A stretch of 17,780 bases of DNA from DATJXG01 sp035500455 (GCA_035500455.1 DATJXG010000042.1:1-17780), one strand, 5' to 3'; positions 1 through 8,716 are shown, counted from the stretch's first letter. A program made the numbers and translations. Notes: generated by a model not told the origin, from the letters alone.

Positions 1-3000
1 ATCCAGAAGGGGATTCAGGTTCTCATCAACCTGACGCACCGCGGCGCCTGCGGCTGCGATCCTGAGACCGGCGACGGCGCCGGCATTCTCATCCAGATTC
101 CCCACAAGTTCTTCGCCAAAGAGTGCGCAGCGCTAAAAATCAAGCTGCCCAAGCCCGGCCAGTACGCCGTGGGCATGACCTTCCTGCCGGTGGAGAAGCA
201 CCAGCGCCTGCAGTGCGAAGGAATTCTGGAGAGCGTGATCAAGGAGGAGGGGCTCACAGTCCTGGGCTGGCGCGATACGCCGGTGAATGGCGACGCCATC
301 GGCCGCGTGGCGCGGCAGTCACAACCTTACATTCAGCAGATCTTTGTGGGTCTGCCCAAGGGCGTGCAGATGGACGAAGACGCCTTCGAGCGCAAGCTCT
401 ACGTCGTGCGCAAGCGTGCCGAACGCGAAATCCTCGAATCAGACGTCGAAGACCGCGAGATGTTCTACATTCCCTCGCTCTCGGCGCGCACGATTGTGTA
501 CAAAGGCTTGCTGCTGGCGCCGCAGATCGCCAATTTCTACGGCGAGTTGTCCGATCCCGATGTCACAAGCGCGCTTTGCCTGGTACACCAGCGCTTTTCC
601 ACCAACACTTTTCCGAGTTGGCAACTGGCGCACCCCTACCGCTATATCGCGCACAACGGCGAGATCAATACGCTTAAGGGTAACGTCGCCTGGATGCATG
701 CGCGGCAGTCGATTCTTTCCACGCCTCTGTTCGGCGAAGACATCAAGAAGCTCTTCCCCATCATCGCTCCCGGCGGCAGCGACTCGGCGAATTTCGATAA
801 CGCGGTCGAGTTGCTCTTTCAGGCCGGGCGCTCCATTCCGCATGTGATGGCCATGTTGATTCCCGAGGCCTGGTCGGGCAATCCGCACATGAAGCTGCCC
901 AAGCGCGCCTTCTACGAGTATCACTGTTCGCTGATGGAGCCGTGGGATGGGCCCGCCGCCATTGCTTTCACTGACGGCCGCGTGATCGGCGCGACTCTCG
1001 ACCGCAACGGCCTGCGGCCGGGACGCTACGTGGTAACCCACGATGGATTGGTCGTGGCCGCTTCCGAAGTGGGTGTGCTCGACGTGCCGCCGGAAAAAGT
1101 GAAGGTGAAGGGCCGCCTGCAGCCGGGAAAAATGTTTCTGGTGGATACAGTTGCCGGCCGCATCATCTCCGACAAGGAGATCAAGCAGCAGTTGTCCTCG
1201 CGCCAACCCTACGCGCAGTGGCTCAGCGAAAAGCAGATCAAGATCGAGCAGCTCCCCGAGCCGGCGCGCGTGCACGGCGCCGACCATTCCACGATCCTGA
1301 GCCGGCAACGCGCCTTCGGCTTCACCGACGAAGACATCCGCATGATCCTCGAGCCCATGGCCAAGCAGGGGGAAGAACCGGTCGGCTCCATGGGCACGGA
1401 TACGCCACTCGCTTGTCTCTCGGACAAGCCGCAGCCGCTGTTCAACTACTTCAAGCAACTCTTCGCGCAGGTCACCAATCCGCCGATCGATCCGATTCGC
1501 GAAGAGATGGTGATGTCGCTCATCAGCTACATCGGCACCGAGCGCAACATCCTGGAAGAAACGCCGGACAACTGCCATACGCTGCGGTTGGAGCATCCGA
1601 TCCTGACGAACCGCGATCTGGAGAAGCTGCGTCGCATCTCCACCGGTGATCTGCTGGCAATTACGTTATCCGCCCTGTTCCGCGCCTCGGATGGCGAAGC
1701 CGGCCTGAAGCGCGCGCTGGATGAGCTGTGCCGGCAAGCCTCGCTGGCGGTGAAGTCGGGCTACACCTTGCTGATTCTCTCCGACCGCGGCGTGGACAAA
1801 GACTACGCTCCCATCCCCAGCCTGCTGGCGCTGGCGGCGGTGCACAACCTGCTGGTGCGGGAGGAGACGCGCACTCAGGTTGCCCTGATCATCGAGTCCG
1901 GCGAGCCGCGCGAGGTGATGCATTTTGCGCTGCTGATTGGCTACGGCGCGAGTTCGATCAACCCCTACCTTGCGCTTGAAACCTTCGAAGATCTCGCCGC
2001 TCGCGGCTATCTTCCCGACGGAGTTTCCGGCGACGTGGCGATCAAGAAGTTCATCAAGGCGATCAACAAGGGCCTGTTGAAAACTTTCTCGAAGATGGGC
2101 ATCTCCACGCTGCAAAGCTACCGCGGCGCGCAGGTGTTCGAGGCCATCGGGCTGAACAAGGATCTGGTGGATTCTTACTTCGCGGGCACCACCTCGCGCC
2201 TGGAGGGGGTGGGCCTCGACGTGCTCGCCCGCGAAGCGCAGATGAAGCACGAATACGCCTTCCGGCCGGTCACCGAGTTCGATACCGAGCTGGCGGTGGG
2301 CGGGCAGTACCACTTCCGCGTGGACGGCGAATATCACCTGCTGAATCCGCAGACAATCAGCAAGCTGCAGCATGCCGTGCGCGACGGAAGTCCCAAAACC
2401 TTTCAGGAATATACGGACCTCATCGACCATCAGAGCCGAAACCTGGCGACGCTGCGCAGCTTGATGAAAATTCTTCCCGGCGAAGAGCCGGTGCCGATTG
2501 AAGAAGTGGAGCCGGCGAAGGAAATCGTCAAGCGCTTTACCACCGGCGCGATGTCATTCGGGTCGATCAGCAAGGAAGCCCACGAAACGCTGGCGATCGC
2601 CATGAACCGCATCGGCGGGAAATCGAACACCGGCGAGGGCGGGGAAGACGAAGAACGCTACCGCCGCGATCCGAACGGAGACTGGCGGCGCAGCGCAGTG
2701 AAGCAGGTGGCTTCAGCGCGCTTTGGCGTGACTGCGAATTACCTGGTAAACGCCGACGAGCTGCAAATCAAGATGGCGCAAGGCGCCAAGCCTGGTGAAG
2801 GCGGCCAGCTTCCCGGCCACAAGGTGGATGAATACATCGCCCGCATTCGCCACTCGACTCCGGGCGTGGGGCTGATTTCGCCGCCTCCACACCACGATAT
2901 CTACTCGATCGAAGATCTGGCGCAGCTGATCTACGACCTGAAAAATGTGAACCCGCAGGCGCGGATCGCGGTGAAGCTGGTTTCGGAGATCGGTGTCGGC

Positions 3001-4470
3001 ACGGTTGCGGCGGGAGTTTCCAAAGCGCACGCCGATGTCGTGCTCATCAGCGGCGACTCGGGCGGCACCGGCGCATCGCCGCTGAGTTCGATTAAACATG
3101 CGGGAATTCCCTGGGAACTCGGCCTGGCGGAAACTCAGCAGGTGCTGCTACTGAACGATCTGCGCGGACGCATCCGGGTGCAGACTGACGGCAAGTTGAT
3201 GACCGGCCGCGACGTCACCATTGCCGCTCTGCTGGGCGCGGAGGAGTTCGGTTTCGCCACCGTTCCGCTCATCAGCATGGGCTGCATCATGCTGCGCAAG
3301 TGCCACCTGAACACCTGCTCGGTGGGGATCGCCACGCAGGACCCGGAGTTGCGCGCGAAATTTGCCGGCACGCCGGAGCACGTAATCAATTTCTTCTTCT
3401 TCATCGCCGAACAGATGCGGCAATACATGGCGGTGATGGGTTTCCGCAGCGTGGACGAAATGGTCGGCCGCGTCGATATGCTCGATGTGCAGCCCGCAGT
3501 GGAGCACTGGAAGGCGCGCGGGATCGATCTTTCGGCGATTCTCTACAACCCGCCGGTGCCCAGCCGGGTGGCCCGCTGCTGCGTCGAAGCTCAGGACCAC
3601 GGCCTGCAAAACGCCCTTGATCACCGCCTGATTCAATATGCTTATGCGGCGCTGGAAAACCGCGAGCCGGTGGAGATGAGTTTCCAGATTCGCAACGTGC
3701 ACCGCACCGTGGGCGCCATGCTGAGCGGCGAGATTGCGCGGCGCTACGGCTCGGAAGGCTTGCCTGACGACACGATTCGAGTTCGCCTCAAGGGTTCCGC
3801 CGGGCAAAGTTTCGGAGCGTTTCTGGCGAAAGGCGTTACGCTTTCGCTCGAAGGCGATGCTAACGACTATGCCGGAAAAGGCTTGTCGGGCGGGCGGGTG
3901 GTGGTTTCCGTGCCTAAGAAAGCCGGGTTCGCGCCGGAAGAAAATATTATCGTCGGCAACGTCGTGCTCTATGGCGCCACCAGCGGCGAGGCCTTCTTCA
4001 ACGGAGTTGCGGGCGAGCGCTTCGCAGTCAGAAACTCCGGCGCTACCGCAGTGGTTGAAGGCGTGGGCGACCACGGTTGCGAATACATGACCAAGGGCGT
4101 GGTGGTTGTGCTGGGCTCCTGCGGGCGCAACTTCGCCGCCGGGATGAGTGGAGGCATAGCTTATGTATTCGACGAGCGCCGCGAATTCACTGAGGAGCGC
4201 TGCAACCTGGCCTCGGTCGATCTGGAGCCGGTGATCGAAGCGCAGGATGTAGAGCTGGTGAAGAGTCTGGTCAGCCGCCATTACGAACTGACCGGCAGCA
4301 AGCGCGCCAAAACGATTCTGGATAACTGGCAGGAGATGCTGCCCAGCTTCATCAAAGTTTTCCCGCACGAATTCAAGCGGGTGTTGGGCGTGCCGCGGGC
4401 CACCCACGCCTACATTCCCGGCCAGCCGCTCCCTCACGTGGCCGAACTGGAGCAGGTGACCCATGGGTAA
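1..4470 (+). CDS. gltB: Glutamate synthase large (alpha) subunit, 5' end cut by window edge
   Basis: The large subunit of NADPH-dependent glutamate synthase (GOGAT) takes the amide nitrogen of glutamine and transfers it to 2-oxoglutarate, giving two glutamates; it is cytoplasmic. The frame is open from base 1 to the TAA at 4468-4470, showing 1489 residues. Family members have about 1480-1550, so only a few dozen N-terminal residues, including the catalytic Cys of the glutaminase domain, are off the left edge. Visible parts in order: class II glutamine amidotransferase domain (THRGACGCDPETGDGAG near base 40, RFSTNTFPSW near 595, HNGEINTLKGN near 655), a central domain, the FMN/synthase domain (about 2440-3560) and a C-terminal beta-helix with repeated Gly spacing (GATSGEAFFNGVAGERF near 3975). 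The 3Fe-4S cysteine codons at 3283, 3301 and 3316 fit C-x5-C-x4-C. An apparent ATG at 169 is internal. The gene overlaps gltD and is probably cotranscribed with it. Confidence 0.97.
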   Translation: MQKGIQVLINLTHRGACGCDPETGDGAGILIQIPHKFFAKECAALKIKLPKPGQYAVGMTFLPVEKHQRLQCEGILESVIKEEGLTVLGWRDTPVNGDAIGRVARQSQPYIQQIFVGLPKGVQMDEDAFERKLYVVRKRAEREILESDVEDREMFYIPSLSARTIVYKGLLLAPQIANFYGELSDPDVTSALCLVHQRFSTNTFPSWQLAHPYRYIAHNGEINTLKGNVAWMHARQSILSTPLFGEDIKKLFPIIAPGGSDSANFDNAVELLFQAGRSIPHVMAMLIPEAWSGNPHMKLPKRAFYEYHCSLMEPWDGPAAIAFTDGRVIGATLDRNGLRPGRYVVTHDGLVVAASEVGVLDVPPEKVKVKGRLQPGKMFLVDTVAGRIISDKEIKQQLSSRQPYAQWLSEKQIKIEQLPEPARVHGADHSTILSRQRAFGFTDEDIRMILEPMAKQGEEPVGSMGTDTPLACLSDKPQPLFNYFKQLFAQVTNPPIDPIREEMVMSLISYIGTERNILEETPDNCHTLRLEHPILTNRDLEKLRRISTGDLLAITLSALFRASDGEAGLKRALDELCRQASLAVKSGYTLLILSDRGVDKDYAPIPSLLALAAVHNLLVREETRTQVALIIESGEPREVMHFALLIGYGASSINPYLALETFEDLAARGYLPDGVSGDVAIKKFIKAINKGLLKTFSKMGISTLQSYRGAQVFEAIGLNKDLVDSYFAGTTSRLEGVGLDVLAREAQMKHEYAFRPVTEFDTELAVGGQYHFRVDGEYHLLNPQTISKLQHAVRDGSPKTFQEYTDLIDHQSRNLATLRSLMKILPGEEPVPIEEVEPAKEIVKRFTTGAMSFGSISKEAHETLAIAMNRIGGKSNTGEGGEDEERYRRDPNGDWRRSAVKQVASARFGVTANYLVNADELQIKMAQGAKPGEGGQLPGHKVDEYIARIRHSTPGVGLISPPPHHDIYSIEDLAQLIYDLKNVNPQARIAVKLVSEIGVGTVAAGVSKAHADVVLISGDSGGTGASPLSSIKHAGIPWELGLAETQQVLLLNDLRGRIRVQTDGKLMTGRDVTIAALLGAEEFGFATVPLISMGCIMLRKCHLNTCSVGIATQDPELRAKFAGTPEHVINFFFFIAEQMRQYMAVMGFRSVDEMVGRVDMLDVQPAVEHWKARGIDLSAILYNPPVPSRVARCCVEAQDHGLQNALDHRLIQYAYAALENREPVEMSFQIRNVHRTVGAMLSGEIARRYGSEGLPDDTIRVRLKGSAGQSFGAFLAKGVTLSLEGDANDYAGKGLSGGRVVVSVPKKAGFAPEENIIVGNVVLYGATSGEAFFNGVAGERFAVRNSGATAVVEGVGDHGCEYMTKGVVVVLGSCGRNFAAGMSGGIAYVFDERREFTEERCNLASVDLEPVIEAQDVELVKSLVSRHYELTGSKRAKTILDNWQEMLPSFIKVFPHEFKRVLGVPRATHAYIPGQPLPHVAELEQVTHG

Positions 4471-5926
4471 GCACACCGGCTTCATGGAATTTTCGCGTGA
4501 AATGCCATCGCGCCGCCCGGTCATCGAGCGGGTGAACGACTGGTTCGAAATCTACCAGGATTTCCCGGAAGAAAAACTCCGGGCCCAGGGCGCGCGCTGT
4601 ATGGATTGCGGTGTGCCTTTCTGCCACACCGGCTGCCCGGTGAACAACATCATTCCGGACTGGAATGATCTGGTTTATCGCGGGCGCTGGAAAGAAGCTG
4701 TGCGCCAGTTGCACGCCACCAACAATTTTCCGGAATTCACCGGACGAATCTGTCCCGCGCCCTGCGAGGCGGCGTGCGTGCTGGGGATCAACCAGCCCGC
4801 GGTGACCATCAAGAACATCGAGAAGAGTATTGTCGAGCGCGGATTCCAGGAAGGCTGGATCAAGCCTGAGCCGCCGAAGTTCCGCACCGGCAAGAAAGTC
4901 GCGGTGATAGGCTCAGGACCCGCCGGCCTCGCCGCGGCGCAGCAGCTTTGCCGCGCCGGGCATTGGGTCACAGTGTACGAAAAGGCTGACCGCATCGGCG
5001 GCCTGTTGCGCTACGGCATCCCGCAATTCAAGCTGGAGAAACGGGTCATCGACCGCCGTCTGGAGCAGATGGAAGGCGAGGGCGTGAAGTTCGTCACCAA
5101 GGCGCACGTGGGCAAGAGTGTTCCGGTGGAAGACCTGCGCGAGCAGTTTGACGCCATCGTTCTGGCCGGCGGTTCCGAGCAGCCGCGAGACCTGAAAATT
5201 CCGGGCCGCGAACTGAAGGGCATTCATTTCGCCATGGAGTTCCTGCCGCAGCAGAACAAGCGCTGCCTGGGCGATACGCTCGACCCGGCGGAGGATATTC
5301 TGGCCAGCGGCAGGCACGTGGTGATCATTGGCGGCGGCGATACCGGCGCCGATTGCCTGGGCACTACTCATCGCCAGAAGCCCGCGTCAGTCCATCAGTT
5401 CGAAATTATGCCCATGCCGCCCGACCAGCGCTCGCCGCTTACTCCGTGGCCGCTGTGGCCGATGCAGTTGCGCATCGAAGGGGCGCATGAAGAAGGCGGC
5501 ATCCGCGACTGGAGTATCGCAACCACAAAATTCACCGGCGACGAAAATGGCAACGTGAAGCAACTGCACGCCGTTCGGGTTGGCCCTCCCCCAAAATTCG
5601 AGCCAATCCCGGGCAGCGAGTTCTCCATGGATGCTGATCTGGTGCTGATTGCCATGGGCTTTCTCGGCCCGGTGCGCGGTGGAATGATCGAGCAACTCGG
5701 GGTGGCGCTCGACCAGCGCGGCAATGTTGCCACCACCGGCGACCACATGTCGTCCGTCCCCGGAATTTTCGCGGCCGGCGATATGCGGCGCGGACAGTCG
5801 CTGGTGGTATGGGCGATTTCAGAAGGCCGCAAAGCCGCTGCGCATGTGGACCGGTATCTCAAGCAGCCCGCACCGGGAGTGCTGGCGACGGCGCAGGCTT
5901 CGCTTGGAGTTCAGTCGGCGACGTAG
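4463..5926 (+). CDS. gltD: Glutamate synthase small (beta) subunit
   Basis: The NADPH-oxidising small subunit of glutamate synthase passes electrons through FAD and 4Fe-4S clusters to the large subunit. The 487-residue product is typical for the family. The N-terminal iron-sulfur domain has cysteines 46, 49, 54, 58 (CMDCGVPFCHTGCPV) and 97, 101, 105 (CPAPCEAAC). The FAD-binding Rossmann motif GSGPAG is at 150-155, with the following acidic YEKADRIGGLLRYGIP. The NADPH-binding GGGDTG is at 290-295, and a C-terminal FAD contact GIFAAGDMRRGQSLVVWAI starts near 434. The ATG at 4463 overlaps the last 8 bases of gltB (ATGGGTAA), with GGAG at 4449-4452 as a plausible ribosome site inside gltB. This implies translational coupling and equal dosage of the subunits. 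The same fold occurs in other GltD-like oxidoreductases, but direct linkage to gltB settles the identity. Confidence 0.97.
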   Translation: MGKHTGFMEFSREMPSRRPVIERVNDWFEIYQDFPEEKLRAQGARCMDCGVPFCHTGCPVNNIIPDWNDLVYRGRWKEAVRQLHATNNFPEFTGRICPAPCEAACVLGINQPAVTIKNIEKSIVERGFQEGWIKPEPPKFRTGKKVAVIGSGPAGLAAAQQLCRAGHWVTVYEKADRIGGLLRYGIPQFKLEKRVIDRRLEQMEGEGVKFVTKAHVGKSVPVEDLREQFDAIVLAGGSEQPRDLKIPGRELKGIHFAMEFLPQQNKRCLGDTLDPAEDILASGRHVVIIGGGDTGADCLGTTHRQKPASVHQFEIMPMPPDQRSPLTPWPLWPMQLRIEGAHEEGGIRDWSIATTKFTGDENGNVKQLHAVRVGPPPKFEPIPGSEFSMDADLVLIAMGFLGPVRGGMIEQLGVALDQRGNVATTGDHMSSVPGIFAAGDMRRGQSLVVWAISEGRKAAAHVDRYLKQPAPGVLATAQASLGVQSAT

Positions 5927-5951
5927 CGTAGCGCCGGCGTCCCCGCCGGCA
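5927..5951 (+). repeat. GTAG-headed palindromic REP-like element, left copy
   Basis: The sequence is a GTAG tetranucleotide (5928-5931) followed by a GC-rich palindrome. GCCGGCG at 5933-5939 pairs with CGCCGGC at 5944-5950 around a 4-base loop. A GTAG head plus imperfect palindrome is the layout described for REP elements linked to REP-associated transposases (RAYT). It starts one base after the gltD stop, so the hairpin could also help end or stabilise the gltBD transcript; no T-run follows. A near-identical inverted copy lies at 6076-6099. Confidence 0.6.
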
Positions 5952-5964
5952 TCATTCCGTACTG

Positions 5965-6008
5965 TTGCCCCGCCCACTACGGAACGACCGCTGTGTGCCG
6001 GCGAGACG
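5965..6008. repeat. Degenerate REP-like fragments between the two full copies
   Basis: Two decayed pieces resemble the full elements. Bases 5965-5982 keep the TTGCC start and the CTACGG end of the minus-oriented element but lack most of the palindrome. Bases 5996-6008 (TGCCGGCGAGACG) match 6076-6088 exactly, then diverge. Together with the flanking copies they suggest repeated insertion or duplication in the 213-bp gap between convergent gltD and galT. Nothing coding is visible here. Confidence 0.35.
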
Positions 6009-6075
6009 ATGGGGTATATGTACCGCCCCGCGGACAAGGGTTCCGAACTGCCGGCTTGATGTTAGAGATATAGGT

Positions 6076-6099
6076 TGCCGGCGAGACGCCGGCGCTACG
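6076..6099 (-). repeat. GTAG-headed palindromic REP-like element, right copy (inverted)
   Basis: This is the reverse complement of the left copy apart from one C-to-T change and one missing C. GCCGGCG at 6077-6083 pairs with CGCCGGC at 6087-6093 around loop AGA, and the GTAG head reads on the minus strand at 6095-6098. The two copies face each other, like a bacterial interspersed mosaic element. It lies 41 bases downstream of the galT stop and could act as a transcript-end hairpin for galT. Confidence 0.6.
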
Positions 6100-6139
6100 G
6101 TCGGGTGTGGCTCCTTTCTGGAAGCGGGAGGGGCGGCGG

Positions 6140-7168
6140 TTAGTCCTGGTTGAGCGAGCGCAGGCGATCGGCTGCGGTTTCGGGTGTGATGTCGCGTTGC
6201 GGCGTCCCCAGCATTTCAAATCCCACCATAAATTTGCGGACGGTTGCCGAGCGCAGCAGCGGCGGGTAGAAGTGCGCGTGGAAGTGGCATTCGGGGTGCG
6301 CCTTTCCGTCGGTGGGCGACTGATGAAATCCCATGGAATAAGGGAAGGGCACGGCGAACACTTCGTCGTAAGTGGAAGTCACCTGCTTCAAGATGCCGCT
6401 TAACGAGGCGCGTTCCTCGCTGCTGAATTCGGGAAGCGTGCCGGCATGGCGGCGGCTGCAAACCAGAATTTCGAACGGCCACACCGCCCAGAAGGGAACC
6501 AAGGCAACAAAACCCTCATTGGCCGCGACAATGCGCACGTTCTGCTTTTCTTCCAGGGCGAGGTAATCGCATAAGAGGCAGTTGCCGTGGGCGCGCAGGT
6601 ACGCGCCCTGGGCTTGCAATTCTTTGCCGGCGGCCTCCGGAACGGAAGCGGTAGCCCAAATCTGGCAATGAGGATGAGGGTTACTCGCCCCCATCATCGC
6701 GCCGCGATTCTCAAAAATCTGTACGTGCCCGATTTCCGGGCGTGCTCCCAACTCCTGAAACTGTTCCACCCAGGTGTCGACAACCTGATCGATCGTCTCA
6801 AGCGGCATGGTCGAGAGAGTGAGATCGTGGCGGGGAGCGAAACAGATCACGCGGCAGACTCCCGGCTCTCCCTCGGCGACCAGCAGGCCCTTGCCTTCTA
6901 CATCAAGGCGATCTTTGGGAGTGTCGGGCTTGAGGGCAGGGAAATCATTATCGAAGACGTATGTCCCCTGGTACTGGGGATTTTTTACTCCCCCGGCGCG
7001 CCCGTTTCCGGGGCACAGGTAGCAGGTCGGATCGTATTGCGGTTCCGATGCAGTGGCCCGGGGTTCGACGCTCCCCTGCCATGGGCGGCCGGTGCGATGA
7101 GGCGAGACCAGCACCCACTCGTTGGTCAGCGAGTTAAGGCGGCGATGGGGATTGGTGGTCAGGTCCAC
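6140..7168 (-). CDS. galT: Galactose-1-phosphate uridylyltransferase
   Basis: This Leloir-pathway enzyme swaps galactose 1-phosphate and UDP-glucose to UDP-galactose and glucose 1-phosphate through a uridylylated histidine; it is cytoplasmic. The 342-residue product resembles the E. coli enzyme along its whole length (PHRRLNSLTNEWVLVSPHR near 8-24, HAHFYPPLLRSATVRKFMVG near 297-316). The nucleophile is His167 in NPHPHCQIW (163-171). By alignment from memory, zinc ligands are Cys49, Cys52, His114 and His165, and iron ligands are Glu183, His282, His297 and His299; all are present. Residue 168 is Cys where E. coli has Gly. The start is GTG at 7168: an in-frame stop lies about 45 bases upstream and no in-frame ATG lies between. 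No strong ribosome site is visible. It diverges from galK across a region holding a LacI-type operator. No galE or galM is in the window. Confidence 0.96.
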   Translation of the reverse strand: MDLTTNPHRRLNSLTNEWVLVSPHRTGRPWQGSVEPRATASEPQYDPTCYLCPGNGRAGGVKNPQYQGTYVFDNDFPALKPDTPKDRLDVEGKGLLVAEGEPGVCRVICFAPRHDLTLSTMPLETIDQVVDTWVEQFQELGARPEIGHVQIFENRGAMMGASNPHPHCQIWATASVPEAAGKELQAQGAYLRAHGNCLLCDYLALEEKQNVRIVAANEGFVALVPFWAVWPFEILVCSRRHAGTLPEFSSEERASLSGILKQVTSTYDEVFAVPFPYSMGFHQSPTDGKAHPECHFHAHFYPPLLRSATVRKFMVGFEMLGTPQRDITPETAADRLRSLNQD

Positions 7169-7275
7169 GTGTTGGGTATCCGAAGCAGCATGACGCGCTC
7201 GACCTTACCTCGCGTGGTTGAAAGGCAGCCATTCAAACGGAAGCGAGTCTTGCCAGTTGCGAATTAACGTGCTTG

Positions 7276-7281
7276 TATAAA
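7276..7281 (+). promoter_or_regulatory. Possible -10 element of the gal divergent promoter
   Basis: TATAAA lies directly before the LacI-type operator, so a start site a few bases downstream would fall inside the operator, the usual place for repression. On the minus strand the overlapping TATACA (7274-7279) could serve galT. No convincing -35 is present at 16-18 bases for either direction (TTGCCA at 7250 is 20 bases away), so the assignment is tentative. Confidence 0.3.
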
Positions 7282-7295
7282 TGAAAACGGTTACA
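7282..7295. promoter_or_regulatory. LacI/GalR-family operator in the galT-galK region
   Basis: TGAAAACGGTTACA matches all ten fixed positions of the family consensus TGNAANCGNTTNCA, with the central CpG where the hinge-helix leucine of these regulators inserts. With equal base use, about 0.02 perfect matches are expected by chance in 17.8 kb. It sits 114 bases before galT and about 237 before galK, beside a TATAAA. The nearest candidate ligand is the LacI-family protein encoded at 8717-9769; that pairing is inferred. Confidence 0.7.
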
Positions 7296-7384
7296 TTAGC
7301 ACAGGCGCCGAGACTTTGCAGTCTCCACGGCGCGGGGCGTGGGGGCATTTTATCTCAGACGGTCTGAAGGCGGGTGGGAAGCCG

Positions 7385-7425
7385 CTTTTTTCGCGCCCTT
7401 TGCGTTCTTTGCGGTCAAGAGTTTT
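7385..7425. repeat. Dispersed intergenic repeat fragment in the galK leader
   Basis: The stretch has a repeated TTTGCG/TTTGCGG pattern (CCCTTTGCGTTCTTTGCGG) of the low-complexity kind that recurs in intergenic DNA of Acidobacteriota and neighbouring phyla. It shares the framework TTTGCGyTCTykGCGryy with the left arm of the large inverted repeat at 12481-12525. It appears as a single arm here, with no matching inverted partner nearby. Confidence 0.35.
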
Positions 7426-7531
7426 GTGCTTGAAAAAACGACCGCTGATACGCAACGGACGAACCCCGAAACAGGCACCGGGCACGAACACGGCTGGCAA
7501 TACCGGCCGCGAATCCCTCAGGGCTTACAAA

Positions 7532-8704
7532 ATGGAATCTGCCGAATTGTCGCAGCACTTCGAACAGGTTTTTGGAAGCAAGCCCGCAGTTTTCAGCGCC
7601 CCGGGCCGGGTAAACCTCATCGGGGAGCACACCGATTACAACGATGGGTTCGTCATGCCCAGCGCCATCGGATGGTACACCCGAGTGGGGGTGGCGCCGC
7701 GAAGCGACGGCAAACTGGTGCTGCTCTCGCGCAATTTTCCCGAGCGATTCGAGTTTGAAGCCGGCAATATACCGCGCCACCGCGTGGGCGCATGGTGCGA
7801 CTACGTGCTTGGCGTAGCTGCGATGCTGGACGAAAGCGGCCACCGGAACGGAGGTGCGAATATTCTTGTGGACGGGCGCGTTCCCATCGGCGCGGGACTC
7901 AGTTCCTCCGCCGCAATTGAAGTGGCCAGCGCCCTGGCTCTGCTCAGCCTGAGCGGCGGGCGGATGCCGCTTCCCGAAGTCGCCAAGCTGTGCCAACGGG
8001 CGGAGAACTCTTTTGTGGGCGCTCATGTGGGAATAATGGACCAGTTTGTTTCCTGCCTGGGTAAGGCCGAGCACGCGCTGCGCCTCGATTGCCGTTCACT
8101 CGAGTACCAACTGGTTCCGATCCCTCCGCAGGTGCGGATGGTGATCTGCAACACCATGGTCAAGCATGAGCTGAAGGAAGGGGAATACAACCTTCGGCGG
8201 CGGGAGTGTGAAGAAGGTGTGCGGCTGCTCTCGCAATGGTATCCGGGGATTCGCGCGCTGCGCGATGTTTCCATCGAACAGCTCGAAAAGCATGCGGACC
8301 GGTTGCCGGAGGTGGTCCGCAAGCGCTGCCTCCACGTCGTGCGGGAGAACCAGCGCGTTCTCGACAGTGCGGAGAGCCTGAAGCAAGGCAAGCTGGGCAG
8401 GCTGGGCGAACTCATGGCTGACTCGCACGCGAGCCTGCGGGACCTGTACGAAGTCAGCTGCCCGGAGCTGGACATCATGGTGGAATCCGCTCAGGGCCTT
8501 CCCGGATGCTACGGCGCGCGGATGACAGGCGGAGGTTTCGGCGGATGCACTATCAACCTGGTGAATGCTGATGACGCCCAGGACTTCGCTGGGCGAGTCT
8601 CTGAACGTTACCAGTCGAAGACCGGCATAAAACCCGATGTGTACATCTCCGCCGCGGTGGATGGAGCGGGCGCCAGCGCCGGCCTGGAGCCGGCTCTCGC
8701 CTGA
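7532..8704 (+). CDS. galK: Galactokinase
   Basis: This enzyme phosphorylates alpha-D-galactose with ATP to galactose 1-phosphate, the substrate of the neighbouring GalT; it is cytoplasmic and belongs to the GHMP kinase family. The product has 390 residues, close to the 382 of E. coli. The three family motifs are all present: GRVNLIGEHTDYNDGF (25-40, with Arg26), the phosphate-binding loop VPIGAGLSSSAAIEVA (117-132) and MTGGGFGGCTINLV (331-344). The catalytic base is Asp170 in GIMDQFVSCLG. I chose the ATG at 7532 because family similarity begins right after it (FGSKPAVFSAPGRVNL). The open frame continues upstream to a TTG at 7316, but that 72-codon extension looks like leader DNA. AGGG near 7519 is a weak ribosome site. 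It ends 12 bases from the convergent regulator gene. Confidence 0.96.
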   Translation: MESAELSQHFEQVFGSKPAVFSAPGRVNLIGEHTDYNDGFVMPSAIGWYTRVGVAPRSDGKLVLLSRNFPERFEFEAGNIPRHRVGAWCDYVLGVAAMLDESGHRNGGANILVDGRVPIGAGLSSSAAIEVASALALLSLSGGRMPLPEVAKLCQRAENSFVGAHVGIMDQFVSCLGKAEHALRLDCRSLEYQLVPIPPQVRMVICNTMVKHELKEGEYNLRRRECEEGVRLLSQWYPGIRALRDVSIEQLEKHADRLPEVVRKRCLHVVRENQRVLDSAESLKQGKLGRLGELMADSHASLRDLYEVSCPELDIMVESAQGLPGCYGARMTGGGFGGCTINLVNADDAQDFAGRVSERYQSKTGIKPDVYISAAVDGAGASAGLEPALA

Positions 8705-8716
8705 AAGAGCGGCCGG

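Larger units (their letters stand above)
7169..7531. other. galT-galK divergent regulatory region
   Basis: This 363-bp gap separates the two divergent start codons. It contains a LacI/GalR-type operator at 7282-7295 next to a TATAAA at 7276-7281, followed by a GC-rich stretch and a dispersed-repeat-like fragment at 7385-7425. If transcription of galK begins near the operator, its leader is about 240 bases. The frame of galK stays open upstream to a TTG at 7316, but that extension resembles no galactokinase and covers the repeat, so I read the leader as non-coding. Confidence 0.6.

Noticed and set aside
1..168. Truncated GltB lacking its N-terminal catalytic cysteine
   Set aside because: The frame is open to base 1 with good family sequence, so the missing residues are off the window edge rather than lost.
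439..1596. 385-codon open frame antisense to gltB
   Set aside because: Lies wholly inside gltB, which has clear family motifs on the other strand; the translation is rich in His/Arg/Ala and matches no family I know. Open antisense frames are expected at this GC content.
3148..4524. 458-codon open frame antisense to gltB and the gltD start
   Set aside because: Shadow of gltB/gltD with no recognisable motif.
7316..7531. 72-codon N-terminal extension of galactokinase
   Set aside because: Begins with TTG, crosses a repeat fragment and has no family similarity; galactokinase homology starts just after the ATG at 7532.
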